Part shown: in pieces, positions 1 to 8,524 of the stretch | Numbering within the stretch: position 1 is the stretch's first letter | How the letters are laid out: each line of letters begins with the position of its first letter | Origin: an uncultured Ruminococcus sp. | GTDB taxonomy: Bacteria > Bacillota > Clostridia > Oscillospirales > Ruminococcaceae | Direction of reading: 5' to 3' | Length of the DNA stretch: 47,506 nt | NCBI GenBank assembly: GCA_945877315.1 | Contig: CAMCRP010000022.1 | Span: forward strand, 1-47,506 | Notes under the pieces: model-generated | Databases searched by the model: none | Told to the model about the DNA's origin: nothing | Seen by the model: the letters and a program-made list of their open reading frames with translations, nothing else | Position numbers and translations under genes: made by a program

Positions 1-294
1 CCGTACGCTTCATTTCAAGGCGGTGAAGTGTGTTCTTTCCCGTAAGAAGAACTAGGAAATCCCAAATCAAGGAGAATTAAGGAGTAATTTGATGGCTGTA
101 TGATGGCTGAAAATCATATGTACAATATGCACAATTTTTGCTGACGTAAAATCGTTATTTAACTGAAAATTATTATTAAAGATAGATTTTTCTAGTTATT
201 GTGATATAATATAAATTAAACAGTTATCTGTAAATTTAATTTTATCAATCAGTTTTATTGTATATATTTCCATAAAATAGGAAGAAGCACTGTT
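1..294. other. 5' flank of the decayed integrase; no convincing gene
   Basis: No complete gene is visible. One frame is open from the window edge to a TAG at 53-55 (about 17 codons, rich in Lys and Arg) and could be the tail of a gene cut by the edge, but nothing identifies it. The 8-mer GATGGCTG occurs at 91-98 and 102-109, and again beyond the integrase at 1345-1352. An extended -10 element (TG-A-TATAAT, 202-210) lies about 85 bases before the integrase start, with no clear -35. Confidence 0.5.
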
Positions 295-1332
295 ATGAAA
301 TTACCTAACGGATACGGAAGCGTATATAAGCTATCGGGAAACAGACGAAATCCATACGCTGCAAGAATTACCATAGGTTGGGAAGAATGTGACGGAAAGC
401 GAATTCAAAAGAAAAAGATTCTCGGCTATTATCCCACCAAAGAAGCAGCTCTGAATGCTTTGGCGGAGTTTAACAGAAATCCATATAATCCAGAAAGCAG
501 CTGCATTACATTTGAAAAGGTTTATGAGAAATGGGCGACGCAAAAGCTCCCAAAGATCAGCCAAAGCTGCATTAACGGTTATCGGGCGGCATACAAGCTG
601 TGCGGCAGCCTTTACAAGATGCCGTTTCGTGAAATAAAAACCGAGCATTTACAAAAGGTAGTTGACGATTCGGGAAAGGCACACCCCACCTTGAGAAAGC
701 TTCGGGTACTGTTTAGTCAACTGTATAAGTATGCAATGGCTAATGACATAGTTTTCAAGAATTATTCTGAATATGTGGATATTGGAGAAGGTGGAAACGA
801 CTCCAAACGCATTCCCTTTACTGTCGAGGAAATTGACCGATTATGGCTTTTTGTAGACGAAATACCGTATGTTGACACTATACTTATTATGATCTACACG
901 GGCTGGCATATAGGTGAGCTTTTGCAGCTGAAAATTGAAGATATAGATACAAAAGAATGGGTCATGAAGGGCGGTATCAAAACAGAAGCGGGAAAAAACA
1001 GGCTTGTTCCCGTTCACGAACAAATTCGTCCTCTTGTAAAGCGTCTTGTATATAATAAAGGAACGTATTTAGTTAAGACACCCGAGGGCGGCGAACCGTT
1101 GAAATATCATTGTTATCTCGACCGAATTTTCACAGATATTTGCATTGAACTGGATATGGATCACCGTCCCTATGATTGCAGACATACTTTTGCTACATTA
1201 ATGGATAAAGCAGGTGCAAATTAGCTTTGTATCAAACGTATTATGGGACACGCTTCTGCTGACATTACGGACAAAGTTTATACACATAAGGATCTGTCAG
1301 AGCTTCGAAAAGCTATTGAGTTGTTGAAATAA
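295..1332 (+). pseudogene. tyrosine recombinase (phage/ICE integrase), interrupted by an in-frame TAG
   Basis: The reading frame encodes a tyrosine recombinase with an N-terminal AP2-like arm-binding segment (about residues 1-50), a SAM-like core-binding domain (about 65-150) and a catalytic domain. It stops at a TAG (1222-1224), but the same frame continues for 35 codons to a TAA at 1330 and encodes the missing C-terminus, with the GHAS box and the nucleophile tyrosine in VYTHKD. Two further catalytic positions are altered. The first catalytic Arg of the TGxRxGEL box is His205 (TGWHIGEL), and the His of the HxxR box is Tyr293 (PYDCRH). The strand Lys in GGIKTEAGK and Arg296 remain. RBS AGGAAG lies 10 bases before the ATG. 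Three separate lesions argue for a dead integrase rather than a sequencing error. No linked element genes are in view. Confidence 0.88.
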
Positions 1333-1401
1333 CGTTGCCTTTACGATGGCTGTTTAGTGGCTTTTTAATATATAAAGGTTTGTATTTGTACATCATTAAC
1401 A

Positions 1402-1438
1402 AAAGCCTATAATTCCATTTTATGGAATTATAGGCTTT
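1402..1438 (+). terminator. hairpin downstream of the integrase remnant
   Basis: A perfect 17-bp inverted repeat (1402-1418 and 1422-1438) encloses a 3-base loop. The arms begin with AAA and end with TTT, so it could act in both directions. The following bases are not a long T tract, so termination is likely but not certain. Confidence 0.6.
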
Positions 1439-1608
1439 GAATTGCAATATTTATGCTGCTATATACGAAGTTTAGTATAATATCTAGCATCATTTATGTT
1501 TCATCTTATAATATACGATATTTTGCAGTTTTGTTATATTCTCTGAATTATCTAAAAATGATAATCTGCAGCTCAACAATTAGTATAAAATCTTCCAATG
1601 TAAAAAAA

Positions 1609-1634
1609 TCGGACAGGCAAAACTGCCTGTCCGA
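1609..1634 (-). terminator. intrinsic terminator of the LDH/MDH-family gene
   Basis: An 11-bp GC-rich stem (1609-1619 with 1624-1634) around a 4-base loop is followed, on the minus strand, by a run of seven T (1602-1608). It lies 20 bases beyond the dehydrogenase stop codon. Confidence 0.88.
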
Positions 1635-1654
1635 CGAAAAATACTTGAAATGTA

Positions 1655-2608
1655 TCAGATAGAAAGTTGATCGATAACAGCCTTAAGAGCCTTGGAGCTT
1701 GCTCTGAGCAGTTCCTCCTCCTCGGGAGTGAACTTAGGCTGGAGTGCTCTCTGAATACCTGTGATACCAACCATATAAGGAAGGCTGAGGCAAACGTTCT
1801 CGGTGCCGTAACGTCCGTTAGTCATACTGGAAACAGGAAGAACGGAACCTGTATCTCTGAGAATGCTGTCGCAGATCTTGTTTACAGAAAGAGCGATAGC
1901 ATAGAAGGTTGCACCCTTGCACTTGATTACCTGTGCGCCTGCGGTACGAACCTCAGTCTCAATAGCCTTGAGTGTTTCGGGGTCATAGCTGAGGCAGTCC
2001 TCCTGCTCGCAGAAATCCTTCATATCGATTCCGCCGATAGTGGTCATAGACCAGGGAACCATAGAAGAATCGCCGTGTTCACCCAGAACATAAGCGTGAA
2101 CGTTCTTGATGTTTACGTCAGCCTTTGTAGCGATAGCAGTACGCAGACGAGAGGAGTCAAGAACAGTACCCGAACCGATAACCTGCTCAGGCTTCAGGTT
2201 TGTACACTTGAGAATAGTGTAAGTAAGAATGTCAACAGGGTTGCTGACAACAACATATATAGCATTGGGGGCAAATTCAACGATTTTGGGCATTACGTCC
2301 TTGATGATGTTTACATTGGTCTGAGCAAGGTCAAGACGGGACTGACCGGGCTTTCTTGCGATACCGAGAGTTACAACAACGATGTCGGAGTCCTTAGCGT
2401 CCTCATACTCACCATCGGTGATGTCAACTGTGGGACAGAAAGCAACGCCCTGGAGAATATCAAGAGCCTCACCCTTTGCCTTTTCCTTGTTAATGTCGAT
2501 CATAACGATCTCTGAGCAAGTACCCATAACCGTCAGGGTATAAGCAATGGAAGCACCAACGTTACCTGCACCAAGCACGGTGATCTTCTTACCCTTTTTC
2601 ATTTCCAT
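1655..2608 (-). CDS. L-lactate/malate dehydrogenase family protein with Arg at the specificity position
   Basis: NAD-dependent 2-hydroxyacid dehydrogenase of the LDH/MDH fold, 317 aa, a normal length. Visible are the Rossmann GAGNVG loop (13-18), the substrate Arg91, the Asp151/Arg154 pair and the catalytic His178 in GEHGDS. The loop that selects lactate or malate reads GIARKPGQSRLDL. The residue aligned with LDH Gln102 is Arg85, which is the malate-type residue, while Thr234 in KGATFY is LDH-like. The substrate is therefore uncertain: it could reduce oxaloacetate, pyruvate or both. The start is set by GGAGGA 8 bases before ATG at 2608; a longer upstream frame lacks a ribosome site. Single-gene transcript with its own promoter and terminator. 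Confidence 0.9.
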   Translation of the reverse strand: MEMKKGKKITVLGAGNVGASIAYTLTVMGTCSEIVMIDINKEKAKGEALDILQGVAFCPTVDITDGEYEDAKDSDIVVVTLGIARKPGQSRLDLAQTNVNIIKDVMPKIVEFAPNAIYVVVSNPVDILTYTILKCTNLKPEQVIGSGTVLDSSRLRTAIATKADVNIKNVHAYVLGEHGDSSMVPWSMTTIGGIDMKDFCEQEDCLSYDPETLKAIETEVRTAGAQVIKCKGATFYAIALSVNKICDSILRDTGSVLPVSSMTNGRYGTENVCLSLPYMVGITGIQRALQPKFTPEEEELLRASSKALKAVIDQLSI

Positions 2609-2708
2609 ACAAACTTCCTCCAATTTAAAATCATATACTACCTTTGCCGCAAGCTGCGGTCGGTTTGACATTCGTCAGAATTTCCGAACGCCTTCCCCGA
2701 TTGTTAAT

Positions 2709-2737
2709 ATTATAACATACTCTTTTAGAAATTACAA
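2709..2737 (-). promoter_or_regulatory. promoter of the LDH/MDH-family gene
   Basis: On the minus strand, a -35 TTGTAA (2732-2737) and a perfect -10 TATAAT (2709-2714) are separated by 17 bases, giving a leader of about 95 bases. Confidence 0.6.
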
Positions 2738-2791
2738 GAGCAAAAGTAAATTTGTCCGTGAATTAATTCAAAATTCACAATTTATTTATAT

Positions 2792-3412
2792 TTATTGCTG
2801 CACCAATCCCGAAATTTTCAGATAATCGCAGATAATATCAACGCACTTGTCAATGCCAATGTCACCTGTGTTAAGACAAAGATCGTAGTTGCGAATATCT
2901 GTCCATTCCCTGCCCGTGTGGGACTTATAGTAAGCACTTCTCTCCTTATCGATTTTGTTGATAAGTGCTTCAATATCATCGGTTACATCGGTGTATTTCA
3001 GAACATTTTTAACACAGCTGTCCATATCTGCCCAGATGAAAACGCTGAGAACATTAACATAATTCTTCAAAACAAAATCGGCGCACCGTCCCACAATTAC
3101 GCAGGATTCCTTAGATGCAAGCTCCCTGATTATCTCAGCCTGGAAATTAAACAGATTCTCATCGGAAACAAATTTCCTGTCGGAAGGCGGGATTATCTCC
3201 CCCGTATACACCTTTGGACGGCTGAAAAGTCCGCCCTTTGCCTTCTCGTCAGCCTCGCCGAAAAGCTCCTCCTTGATTCCGCTTTTTTCGGAAGCAAGCT
3301 TCAAAAGCTCTTTATCGTAGAATTTCACGTTAAGACGCTCAGCCAGCTTTTTTCCTATCTGTCTGCCGCCGCTGCCGTAACCTCTTGCAATAGTAATGAC
3401 AAAATTATCCAT
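2792..3412 (-). CDS. cytidylate kinase-like family protein
   Basis: A 206-aa P-loop protein starting with an ITIARGYGSGGRQIG nucleotide-binding loop, followed by a segment like FYDKELL that is typical of the cytidylate-kinase-like family (PF13189) found widely in Clostridia. A basic stretch near residues 165-185 could be the lid. It may phosphorylate a nucleotide or another small molecule; the true substrate of the family is not established and this should not be read as cmk. The start is chosen at ATG 3412, 7 bases after AGAGGTG, rather than a start 15 bases upstream. It follows livF by 47 bases on the same strand and may be read from the liv operon. Confidence 0.75.
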   Translation of the reverse strand: MDNFVITIARGYGSGGRQIGKKLAERLNVKFYDKELLKLASEKSGIKEELFGEADEKAKGGLFSRPKVYTGEIIPPSDRKFVSDENLFNFQAEIIRELASKESCVIVGRCADFVLKNYVNVLSVFIWADMDSCVKNVLKYTDVTDDIEALINKIDKERSAYYKSHTGREWTDIRNYDLCLNTGDIGIDKCVDIICDYLKISGLVQQ

Positions 3413-3459
3413 AAGCACACCTCTCATATGACCATATTATCTGTGTTTTATGCCGAGGA

Positions 3460-4170
3460 TCATTCGCCGAGATAAGCTTTCTTGACGGAATCGTCGTTCA
3501 TCAGCTCATTTGCATCACCCGAAAGGACGATTTTTCCCGTTTCAAGGACATATGCCCTGTTTGCGATGGAAAGTGCCTTCTTAGCGTTCTGCTCAACAAG
3601 AAGCACCGTTGTTCCGCTCTTGTTTATCTCCTTGATGATGTCGAATATTTCCGATACATAAAGGGGTGAAAGTCCCATGGAAGGCTCGTCCATAAGGATA
3701 ATACTCGGGTGGGACATAAGTGCCCTGCCCATAGCAAGCATCTGCTGCTCACCGCCCGAAAGCGTTCCCGCAATCTGATTTTTTCTTTCGAGCAGTCTGG
3801 GAAAACGCTTGTAAACCATCTCCAGAGTGTCGGATATCTCCTTTTTGTCCTTGCGTGTGTATGCACCCATTTTCAGATTATCGTAAACTGTCAGCTGCTG
3901 AAAAATTCTTCTTCCCTCGGGAACATGAGCCATTCCGAGAGATACTATCTTGTGAGCGGGAGTTTTGGTAAGCTCCTTACCTTCAAACTCTATGCTGCCG
4001 CTTTTTGCCTGAATAAGTCCTGTGATAGTATGGAGAATAGTGGTTTTTCCTGCGCCGTTTGCACCGATAAGAGCGATTATCTCCCCCTGATTAACCTCGA
4101 AGGATATGCCCTTGACAGCGTTGATAACACCGTAATAAACCTCAAGATCCTTTATTGTAAGCATTGCCAT
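3460..4170 (-). CDS. livF: branched-chain amino acid ABC transporter, ATP-binding protein LivF
   Basis: ATPase of the hydrophobic amino acid transporter family, 236 aa. It has Walker A GANGAGKTT, a Q-loop region, signature LSGGEQQ, Walker B ILMDEPS and the switch His region LLVEQN, where Gln follows Glu as is usual in LivF. It powers import together with LivG at the cytoplasmic face of the LivH/LivM pore. The start is placed at ATG 4170 with AGGAGG 12 bases upstream; a GTG three codons earlier lies only 3 bases from the same site. Last gene of the livJHMGF set. Confidence 0.93.
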   Translation of the reverse strand: MAMLTIKDLEVYYGVINAVKGISFEVNQGEIIALIGANGAGKTTILHTITGLIQAKSGSIEFEGKELTKTPAHKIVSLGMAHVPEGRRIFQQLTVYDNLKMGAYTRKDKKEISDTLEMVYKRFPRLLERKNQIAGTLSGGEQQMLAMGRALMSHPSIILMDEPSMGLSPLYVSEIFDIIKEINKSGTTVLLVEQNAKKALSIANRAYVLETGKIVLSGDANELMNDDSVKKAYLGE

Positions 4171-4189
4171 ATTCCGCACCGCCCTCCTG

Positions 4190-4948
4190 TTAATCTCCGA
4201 GATAAGCCTTGATAACGCGCTCGTCGTTGAGGACGTCAGCCGTGATACCGTGAGTAAGCTCCGTACCGAAATTCAGAACAGTAACTTCCTCGCAGATACC
4301 TGAAACAAGCTTCATATCGTGTTCAATAAGTAGAATGGTCATATCGAAATTATCTCTTACAAAGCGGATAGTGTTCATCAGCTCCGCCGTTTCGTTGGGG
4401 TTCATGCCTGCAGCAGGTTCGTCAAGAAGCAGCAGCTTCGGTGATGTCGCCAGTGCTCTTGCTATTTCCAGCTTACGCTGTTTGCCGTAAGGAAGATTTG
4501 CGGCGGTGAAATTTGCCTCCGCTTCAAGTCCCATTACCTTTAAAAGCTCCATAGCCTTGTCTGTGATCTCCTTTTCCGCCTTGAAAAATTTCGGCAGACG
4601 GAAAATTCCTTCAAAAGTGCTGTAAGGCGTACCGTTATGCAGTCCGACCTTAACATTGTCAATAACCGTAAGCTCCTTAAACAGACGTATATTCTGGAAT
4701 GTACGGGCAATTCCGGCCTTGTTTATCTCAATAGTGCTGAGCTTTACAAGGTTCTGTCCGTCCAGAACGATAGTACCCGTGTCTGCCTTATAAACGCCTG
4801 TCAGCAGGTTGAAAACGGTGGTTTTTCCCGCACCGTTAGGACCGATAAGTCCGTAAAGCTGACCCTTTTTTATTGTAAGATTGAACTCGTTTACGGCTTT
4901 AAGTCCGCCGAAGGAAATGCTCAGATTTGTTACTTCCAACATATTCAT
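4190..4948 (-). CDS. livG: branched-chain amino acid ABC transporter, ATP-binding protein LivG
   Basis: ABC ATPase of 252 aa with Walker A GPNGAGKTT, Walker B LLLLDEPAAGMNP and His-switch LLIEHD. The signature is the LivG-specific variant LPYGKQRKLEIA in place of LSGGQ. It pairs with LivF. The ATG overlaps the livM stop codon by four bases (ATGA), pointing to translational coupling. A GGAGG stands 10 bases upstream. Confidence 0.95.
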   Translation of the reverse strand: MNMLEVTNLSISFGGLKAVNEFNLTIKKGQLYGLIGPNGAGKTTVFNLLTGVYKADTGTIVLDGQNLVKLSTIEINKAGIARTFQNIRLFKELTVIDNVKVGLHNGTPYSTFEGIFRLPKFFKAEKEITDKAMELLKVMGLEAEANFTAANLPYGKQRKLEIARALATSPKLLLLDEPAAGMNPNETAELMNTIRFVRDNFDMTILLIEHDMKLVSGICEEVTVLNFGTELTHGITADVLNDERVIKAYLGD

Positions 4949-6015
4949 GCCTGAGTTTCCTCCTTTTTAGCAAACATTGCCTTTATCTTGTAAGAAACAG
5001 TTTCCTTAAATTCCTTTGCTTTTGGCGACCAGTTGAACAGCATTACCACAATGAGCACTATAGCGTAAACCAACATTCGGTAATCGCTGAGGAAACGCAG
5101 CTTTTCGGGGAGAATGTACAGGATAACAGCCGCAATGACCGAACCTCTGATATTTCCGATACCGCCGAGAACAACGTAAACAAGTATCATAATTGACGCA
5201 TTGTAATTGAACTTGTCGCCCGCAGATGTCAAGGTTGAGAAGTTGTGTGAATATAGCACACCTGCCGCACCTGCAAGGGCTGCAGAGATAGTGAATACCA
5301 TCAGCTTATATTTTGTAATGTTGATTCCGACCGATTCGGCTGCAATACGGTTATCTCTGATAGCCATAATAGCACGTCCGTCACGAGAATTTACAAGGTT
5401 CTGCACAATAAACAGAGTTATCAGCACAAGGACAATGCCAACGGTAAAGTTTGAATCCTGCGGTGTTCCCGAAATACCCTGTGCACCCTTGATGATGATC
5501 TTTCCGTCCTCGGCAAGCCCCATATCCATTGCACTTTTCAGAGAGAAATGCAGACCGTTTGAGTCAACACCGAAGTTTATAACATTCACAAGATTTTTGA
5601 TGATTTCACCGAATGCAAGGGTAACGATAGCAAGATAGTCACCCTTCAAACGAAGAACGGGGATTCCAATAAGTGCGCCAAACAGCGCTGCAAAAGCAGC
5701 ACCGATAATGATAGCGATGGTAAATCTGATAGGTGCAACTGTTATAGTGTCCTCAGTCAGCTTTGAGAAAATCGCTCCCGTATACGCTCCGATACACATA
5801 AATCCCGCATGACCAAGGCTCAGCTCACCCAGAATACCAACAACAAGGTTCAGCGAAACCGCCATTATAACGTAAATACATACAGGAACCAGGAAGCCCT
5901 TCATAGAGTTTGAAAGTCCTCCGCATAGCTGGATTATCATAACAATTGCATAAAGAGCAATGACCATTCCATAGTTGATAAGGCTGTTTTTTGTAGATTT
6001 GCTAAGCTTCTTCAT
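4945..6015 (-). CDS. livM: branched-chain amino acid ABC transporter permease LivM
   Basis: A 356-aa polytopic membrane protein. Hydrophobic segments start near residue 15 and alternate through about residue 335. The conserved family motifs LSLGHAGFMCIGAYTG and LRLKGDYLAIVTLAFGEI are present, as is the late loop VLGGIGNIRGSVIAA that contacts the ATPase. It forms the membrane pore with LivH. A basic N-terminus (MKKLSKSTK) and C-terminus lie in the cytoplasm. RBS AGGGGG lies about 10 bases before the start. Confidence 0.94.
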   Translation of the reverse strand: MKKLSKSTKNSLINYGMVIALYAIVMIIQLCGGLSNSMKGFLVPVCIYVIMAVSLNLVVGILGELSLGHAGFMCIGAYTGAIFSKLTEDTITVAPIRFTIAIIIGAAFAALFGALIGIPVLRLKGDYLAIVTLAFGEIIKNLVNVINFGVDSNGLHFSLKSAMDMGLAEDGKIIIKGAQGISGTPQDSNFTVGIVLVLITLFIVQNLVNSRDGRAIMAIRDNRIAAESVGINITKYKLMVFTISAALAGAAGVLYSHNFSTLTSAGDKFNYNASIMILVYVVLGGIGNIRGSVIAAVILYILPEKLRFLSDYRMLVYAIVLIVVMLFNWSPKAKEFKETVSYKIKAMFAKKEETQA

Positions 6016-6030
6016 ATGTACACAGCCCCC

Positions 6031-6915
6031 TTAAACCTTTTCCTGAATATTCTTGCCAAGGATACCCGTAGGCTTTATCAGCAGAACAACAACGAGGATT
6101 GCAAAAACAATAGCGTCAGCCATCTGAGATGATATATACGCCTTGCCGATATTTTCGATAATACCGATAAGCAGTCCGCCTATCATTGCCCCGGGGATAG
6201 AACCGATGCCGCCAAAAACCGCCGCAACGAACGCCTTGATACCGGGCATTGTTCCCGAATAAGGTGTCAGGTTAGGATATGCCGAACACATCAGCGCACC
6301 CGCAACCGCTGCCAGTGCCGAACCGATCGCAAATGTCAGCGAAATGGTAGCGTTTACGTTGATACCCATAAGCTGCGCCGCACCCTTATCCTCGGAAACA
6401 GCCTTCATTGCCTGTCCCGCTTTGGTTTTGTTTACGAAAAGTGTCAGACCTATCATAATAACGATACAAGCGGTTATGGTAACAATTGCAGTTCCCGAAA
6501 TGGAAACCTGACCATCAAAAAGCTTTACAGCCTTGAGATCTACGATAGATGTGAAGGACTTGGAATCCGCACCGAAGATAAGCAGTGCAAGATTCTGCAG
6601 CAGATAGCTGACACCTATAGCCGTAATAAGCACCGCCAGCGAGGAGCTTGCATTTCTCAGGGGACGATATGCAACTTTCTCAATAAGCACGCCCAATGCC
6701 GTACAGACCGCCATTGCTATAATAAGGCTGAGAAGTGCCGAAGCACCCATACTTGTCATAGAAATGAACACCGCAAACGCACCCACCATAATTACGTCAC
6801 CATGGGCAAAGTTAAGCATTTTTGCTATACCGTAAACCATAGTATAGCCGAGGGCGATGATCGCATAAACACTTCCAAGGCTGAAACCGTTTATCAGATG
6901 ATTAAGAAAGCTCAT
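6031..6915 (-). CDS. livH: branched-chain amino acid ABC transporter permease LivH
   Basis: A 294-aa permease with about eight hydrophobic segments and the LivH signatures LGYTMVYGIAKMLNFAHGDV (N-terminal) and AFVAAVFGGIGSIPGAMIGG (ATPase-coupling loop). The start is set at ATG 6915 after a GGGG ribosome site; the 19 extra residues upstream are not membrane-protein-like. It follows livJ after 152 bases that hold two stable stem-loops, so it is probably made at a lower level than the binding protein. LivM begins 15 bases downstream. Confidence 0.94.
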   Translation of the reverse strand: MSFLNHLINGFSLGSVYAIIALGYTMVYGIAKMLNFAHGDVIMVGAFAVFISMTSMGASALLSLIIAMAVCTALGVLIEKVAYRPLRNASSSLAVLITAIGVSYLLQNLALLIFGADSKSFTSIVDLKAVKLFDGQVSISGTAIVTITACIVIMIGLTLFVNKTKAGQAMKAVSEDKGAAQLMGINVNATISLTFAIGSALAAVAGALMCSAYPNLTPYSGTMPGIKAFVAAVFGGIGSIPGAMIGGLLIGIIENIGKAYISSQMADAIVFAILVVVLLIKPTGILGKNIQEKV

Positions 6916-6947
6916 AGTTATTCCCCGTTTCGATATTATTTTTATAC

Positions 6948-6997
6948 GAAGAACTAAAAATAAAAAGCTCACTTGCGCTTTTCATTTTTAGTTCTTC
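6948..6997 (-). promoter_or_regulatory. long stem-loop between livJ and livH
   Basis: A perfect 14-bp A/T-rich outer stem (6948-6961 with 6984-6997) is extended inward by a further 6 bp. It sits in the untranslated gap just before livH and could act as a partial terminator or as a block to 3'-to-5' mRNA decay that favours livJ. Confidence 0.6.
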
Positions 6998-7008
6998 ATA
7001 TACCGCTG

Positions 7009-7037
7009 TACCGCCGACGAAAAATTCGCCGACGGTA
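7009..7037 (-). promoter_or_regulatory. GC-rich stem-loop after livJ, stable in minus-strand RNA
   Basis: The arms pair over 11 bases with a 7-base loop holding a run of U. Two of the pairs are G-U wobbles only in the minus-strand transcript; in plus-strand RNA they would be A-C mismatches. This suggests selection for a structure in the liv mRNA. Confidence 0.6.
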
Positions 7038-7067
7038 ACAAATGCGGATAAAATTTATTAAGTCAGA

Positions 7068-8303
7068 TTACATTGCCTTGTAGGAACCTGTCAGTGTCTT
7101 AGTTCCGTCATCGTTTGTAACCTCTTCAACAGCAATTACAACTGCCTTAGGAGCCTTTGTGGGTTCACCGTCAGCGGACCAAACCATGCCTGCGCCTGTA
7201 AGACCATCGTAGGTGATCTCCGTCATAGCCTTCTTCATAGCATCAGCCATATCGGAAGTAGACATATCGGGTGTGATACCTGCCTTTTCAGCAGCAGCCT
7301 TGATGATGTAGATAGCATCGTAAGCATCGGCAGCAAACTGATTGGGAACATCGCCGTAAGCAGCCTTATAGTCGGAAACAAACTTCTGTGTCTTTTCGTC
7401 CTGAGCATCAGCAGCGAAAGGAGTAAGAAGCATAACGTCCTTTGTAAGGTTCAGGTCAAAGTTTTCAACGTTAAGGATACCGTCAAGACCGTCGCAGCCA
7501 AAGAACTTGGGAGCGAATTCCATTGTGGCAGCCTGCTGGAGGATAAGAGAAGCCTCCTGATAATAGATAGGAAGGAATACAAGCTCAGCGCCTGCGTCCT
7601 TAGCCTTCTGGAGCTGTACGGTAAAGTCAGTCTTAGAGTCATCGGTAAATGCCTCAGCAGCAACGATCTCGAAGGGCTGGTTTGCAGCCTCAGCGGAGAA
7701 CTTCTCATAGATACCGGAGGAGTAAACATCGGAGCTGTTGTAGATAACCGCTACCTTAGAAGCAAGACCATTCTCGCCTATGTACTTAGCGGAACCAAGG
7801 CCCTGGTTGGGGTCGGAGAAGCATACTCTGAATGCGTTATCGTACTTGATGCTTTCAACAGCAGAGCCGGAGGGAGTCAGCTGGAACATATTGTCCTTGT
7901 GAGTTTCCTCAACTACTGCCTGACAGGGTGTTGAAGTAACGGTACCCATCAGCATCTGCATACCCCAGTCTTTAAGGGTGTTGTACGCATTTACAGATTT
8001 CTCTGCATCGTGAACGTCGTCCTCAAACTTGAATTCTACCTGAACGCCGTTGATACCGCCTGCAGCATTGATCTCCTTTACAGCCATCTCAGCTGCATTC
8101 TTAACAGCAAGACCGTAAACCGCAGCACCGCCTGTTACAGGGCCGATACCACCGATTTTGAATACTGTGCCCGAAGCACTTGCAGAATCGCCGCCGTTAG
8201 AAGCGGAACCGCTTTCACTGCCGCCACCGCAGGCAGTGAGGAAAGGAACGGTCATCATTGCAGAAAGACCGAGTGCCATAAGTTTCTTTGCAAACTTGTT
8301 CAT
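7068..8303 (-). CDS. livJ: branched-chain amino acid ABC transporter substrate-binding lipoprotein
   Basis: A 411-aa periplasmic-binding-fold protein. It has a lipoprotein signal peptide: basic MNKFAKK, a hydrophobic core, then lipobox LTAC with Cys near residue 25, followed by a Gly/Ser-rich linker. The mature part begins with FKIGGIGPVTGGAAVYG, typical of type I LivJ-like receptors, and keeps VKNAAEMAVKEINAAGG. It would be anchored outside the membrane and deliver Leu, Ile, Val or a related amino acid to LivHMGF. The start is ATG 8303 with AGGAGG 9 bases upstream. First gene of the operon. Confidence 0.93.
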   Translation of the reverse strand: MNKFAKKLMALGLSAMMTVPFLTACGGGSESGSASNGGDSASASGTVFKIGGIGPVTGGAAVYGLAVKNAAEMAVKEINAAGGINGVQVEFKFEDDVHDAEKSVNAYNTLKDWGMQMLMGTVTSTPCQAVVEETHKDNMFQLTPSGSAVESIKYDNAFRVCFSDPNQGLGSAKYIGENGLASKVAVIYNSSDVYSSGIYEKFSAEAANQPFEIVAAEAFTDDSKTDFTVQLQKAKDAGAELVFLPIYYQEASLILQQAATMEFAPKFFGCDGLDGILNVENFDLNLTKDVMLLTPFAADAQDEKTQKFVSDYKAAYGDVPNQFAADAYDAIYIIKAAAEKAGITPDMSTSDMADAMKKAMTEITYDGLTGAGMVWSADGEPTKAPKAVVIAVEEVTNDDGTKTLTGSYKAM

Positions 8304-8373
8304 TGAAATAAACCTCCTGAGCAAAAATAAAAATGACGGAAAAGAAAGAAAAACTTGCTTTCCTTATATAATA

Positions 8374-8402
8374 TAATAAACTCTGCGGCCAAAAAAGTCA
8401 AT
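8374..8402 (-). promoter_or_regulatory. promoter of the liv operon
   Basis: On the minus strand, -35 TTGACT (8397-8402) and -10 TATTAT (8374-8379) are spaced by 17 bases and lie about 70 bases before the livJ start. Confidence 0.65.
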
Positions 8403-8524
8403 GAACAATTAAGCCGATTTAACTGCTATTTTACAATATATTATTAGGGATTTTACACACATTTCGCCTGTTATATCAAGTAAATATGACCAATAAACAA
8501 ACAAAATCTGTACAATCCTACATA

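Noticed and set aside
1222-1224. Possible programmed TAG readthrough or pyrrolysine in the integrase
   Set aside because: Two other catalytic residues are also lost, so simple decay explains the stop better; no pyl genes or readthrough signal are seen.
1667-2515. A 282-codon plus-strand open frame opposite the LDH/MDH-family gene
   Set aside because: It is the antisense shadow of a well-supported gene, has no family features or ribosome site, and its composition mirrors the coding strand.
3412-8303. Calling the cytidylate-kinase-like gene a functional part of the amino acid transporter
   Set aside because: It is close and co-directional with livF but has no transport-related features; only possible co-transcription is supported.
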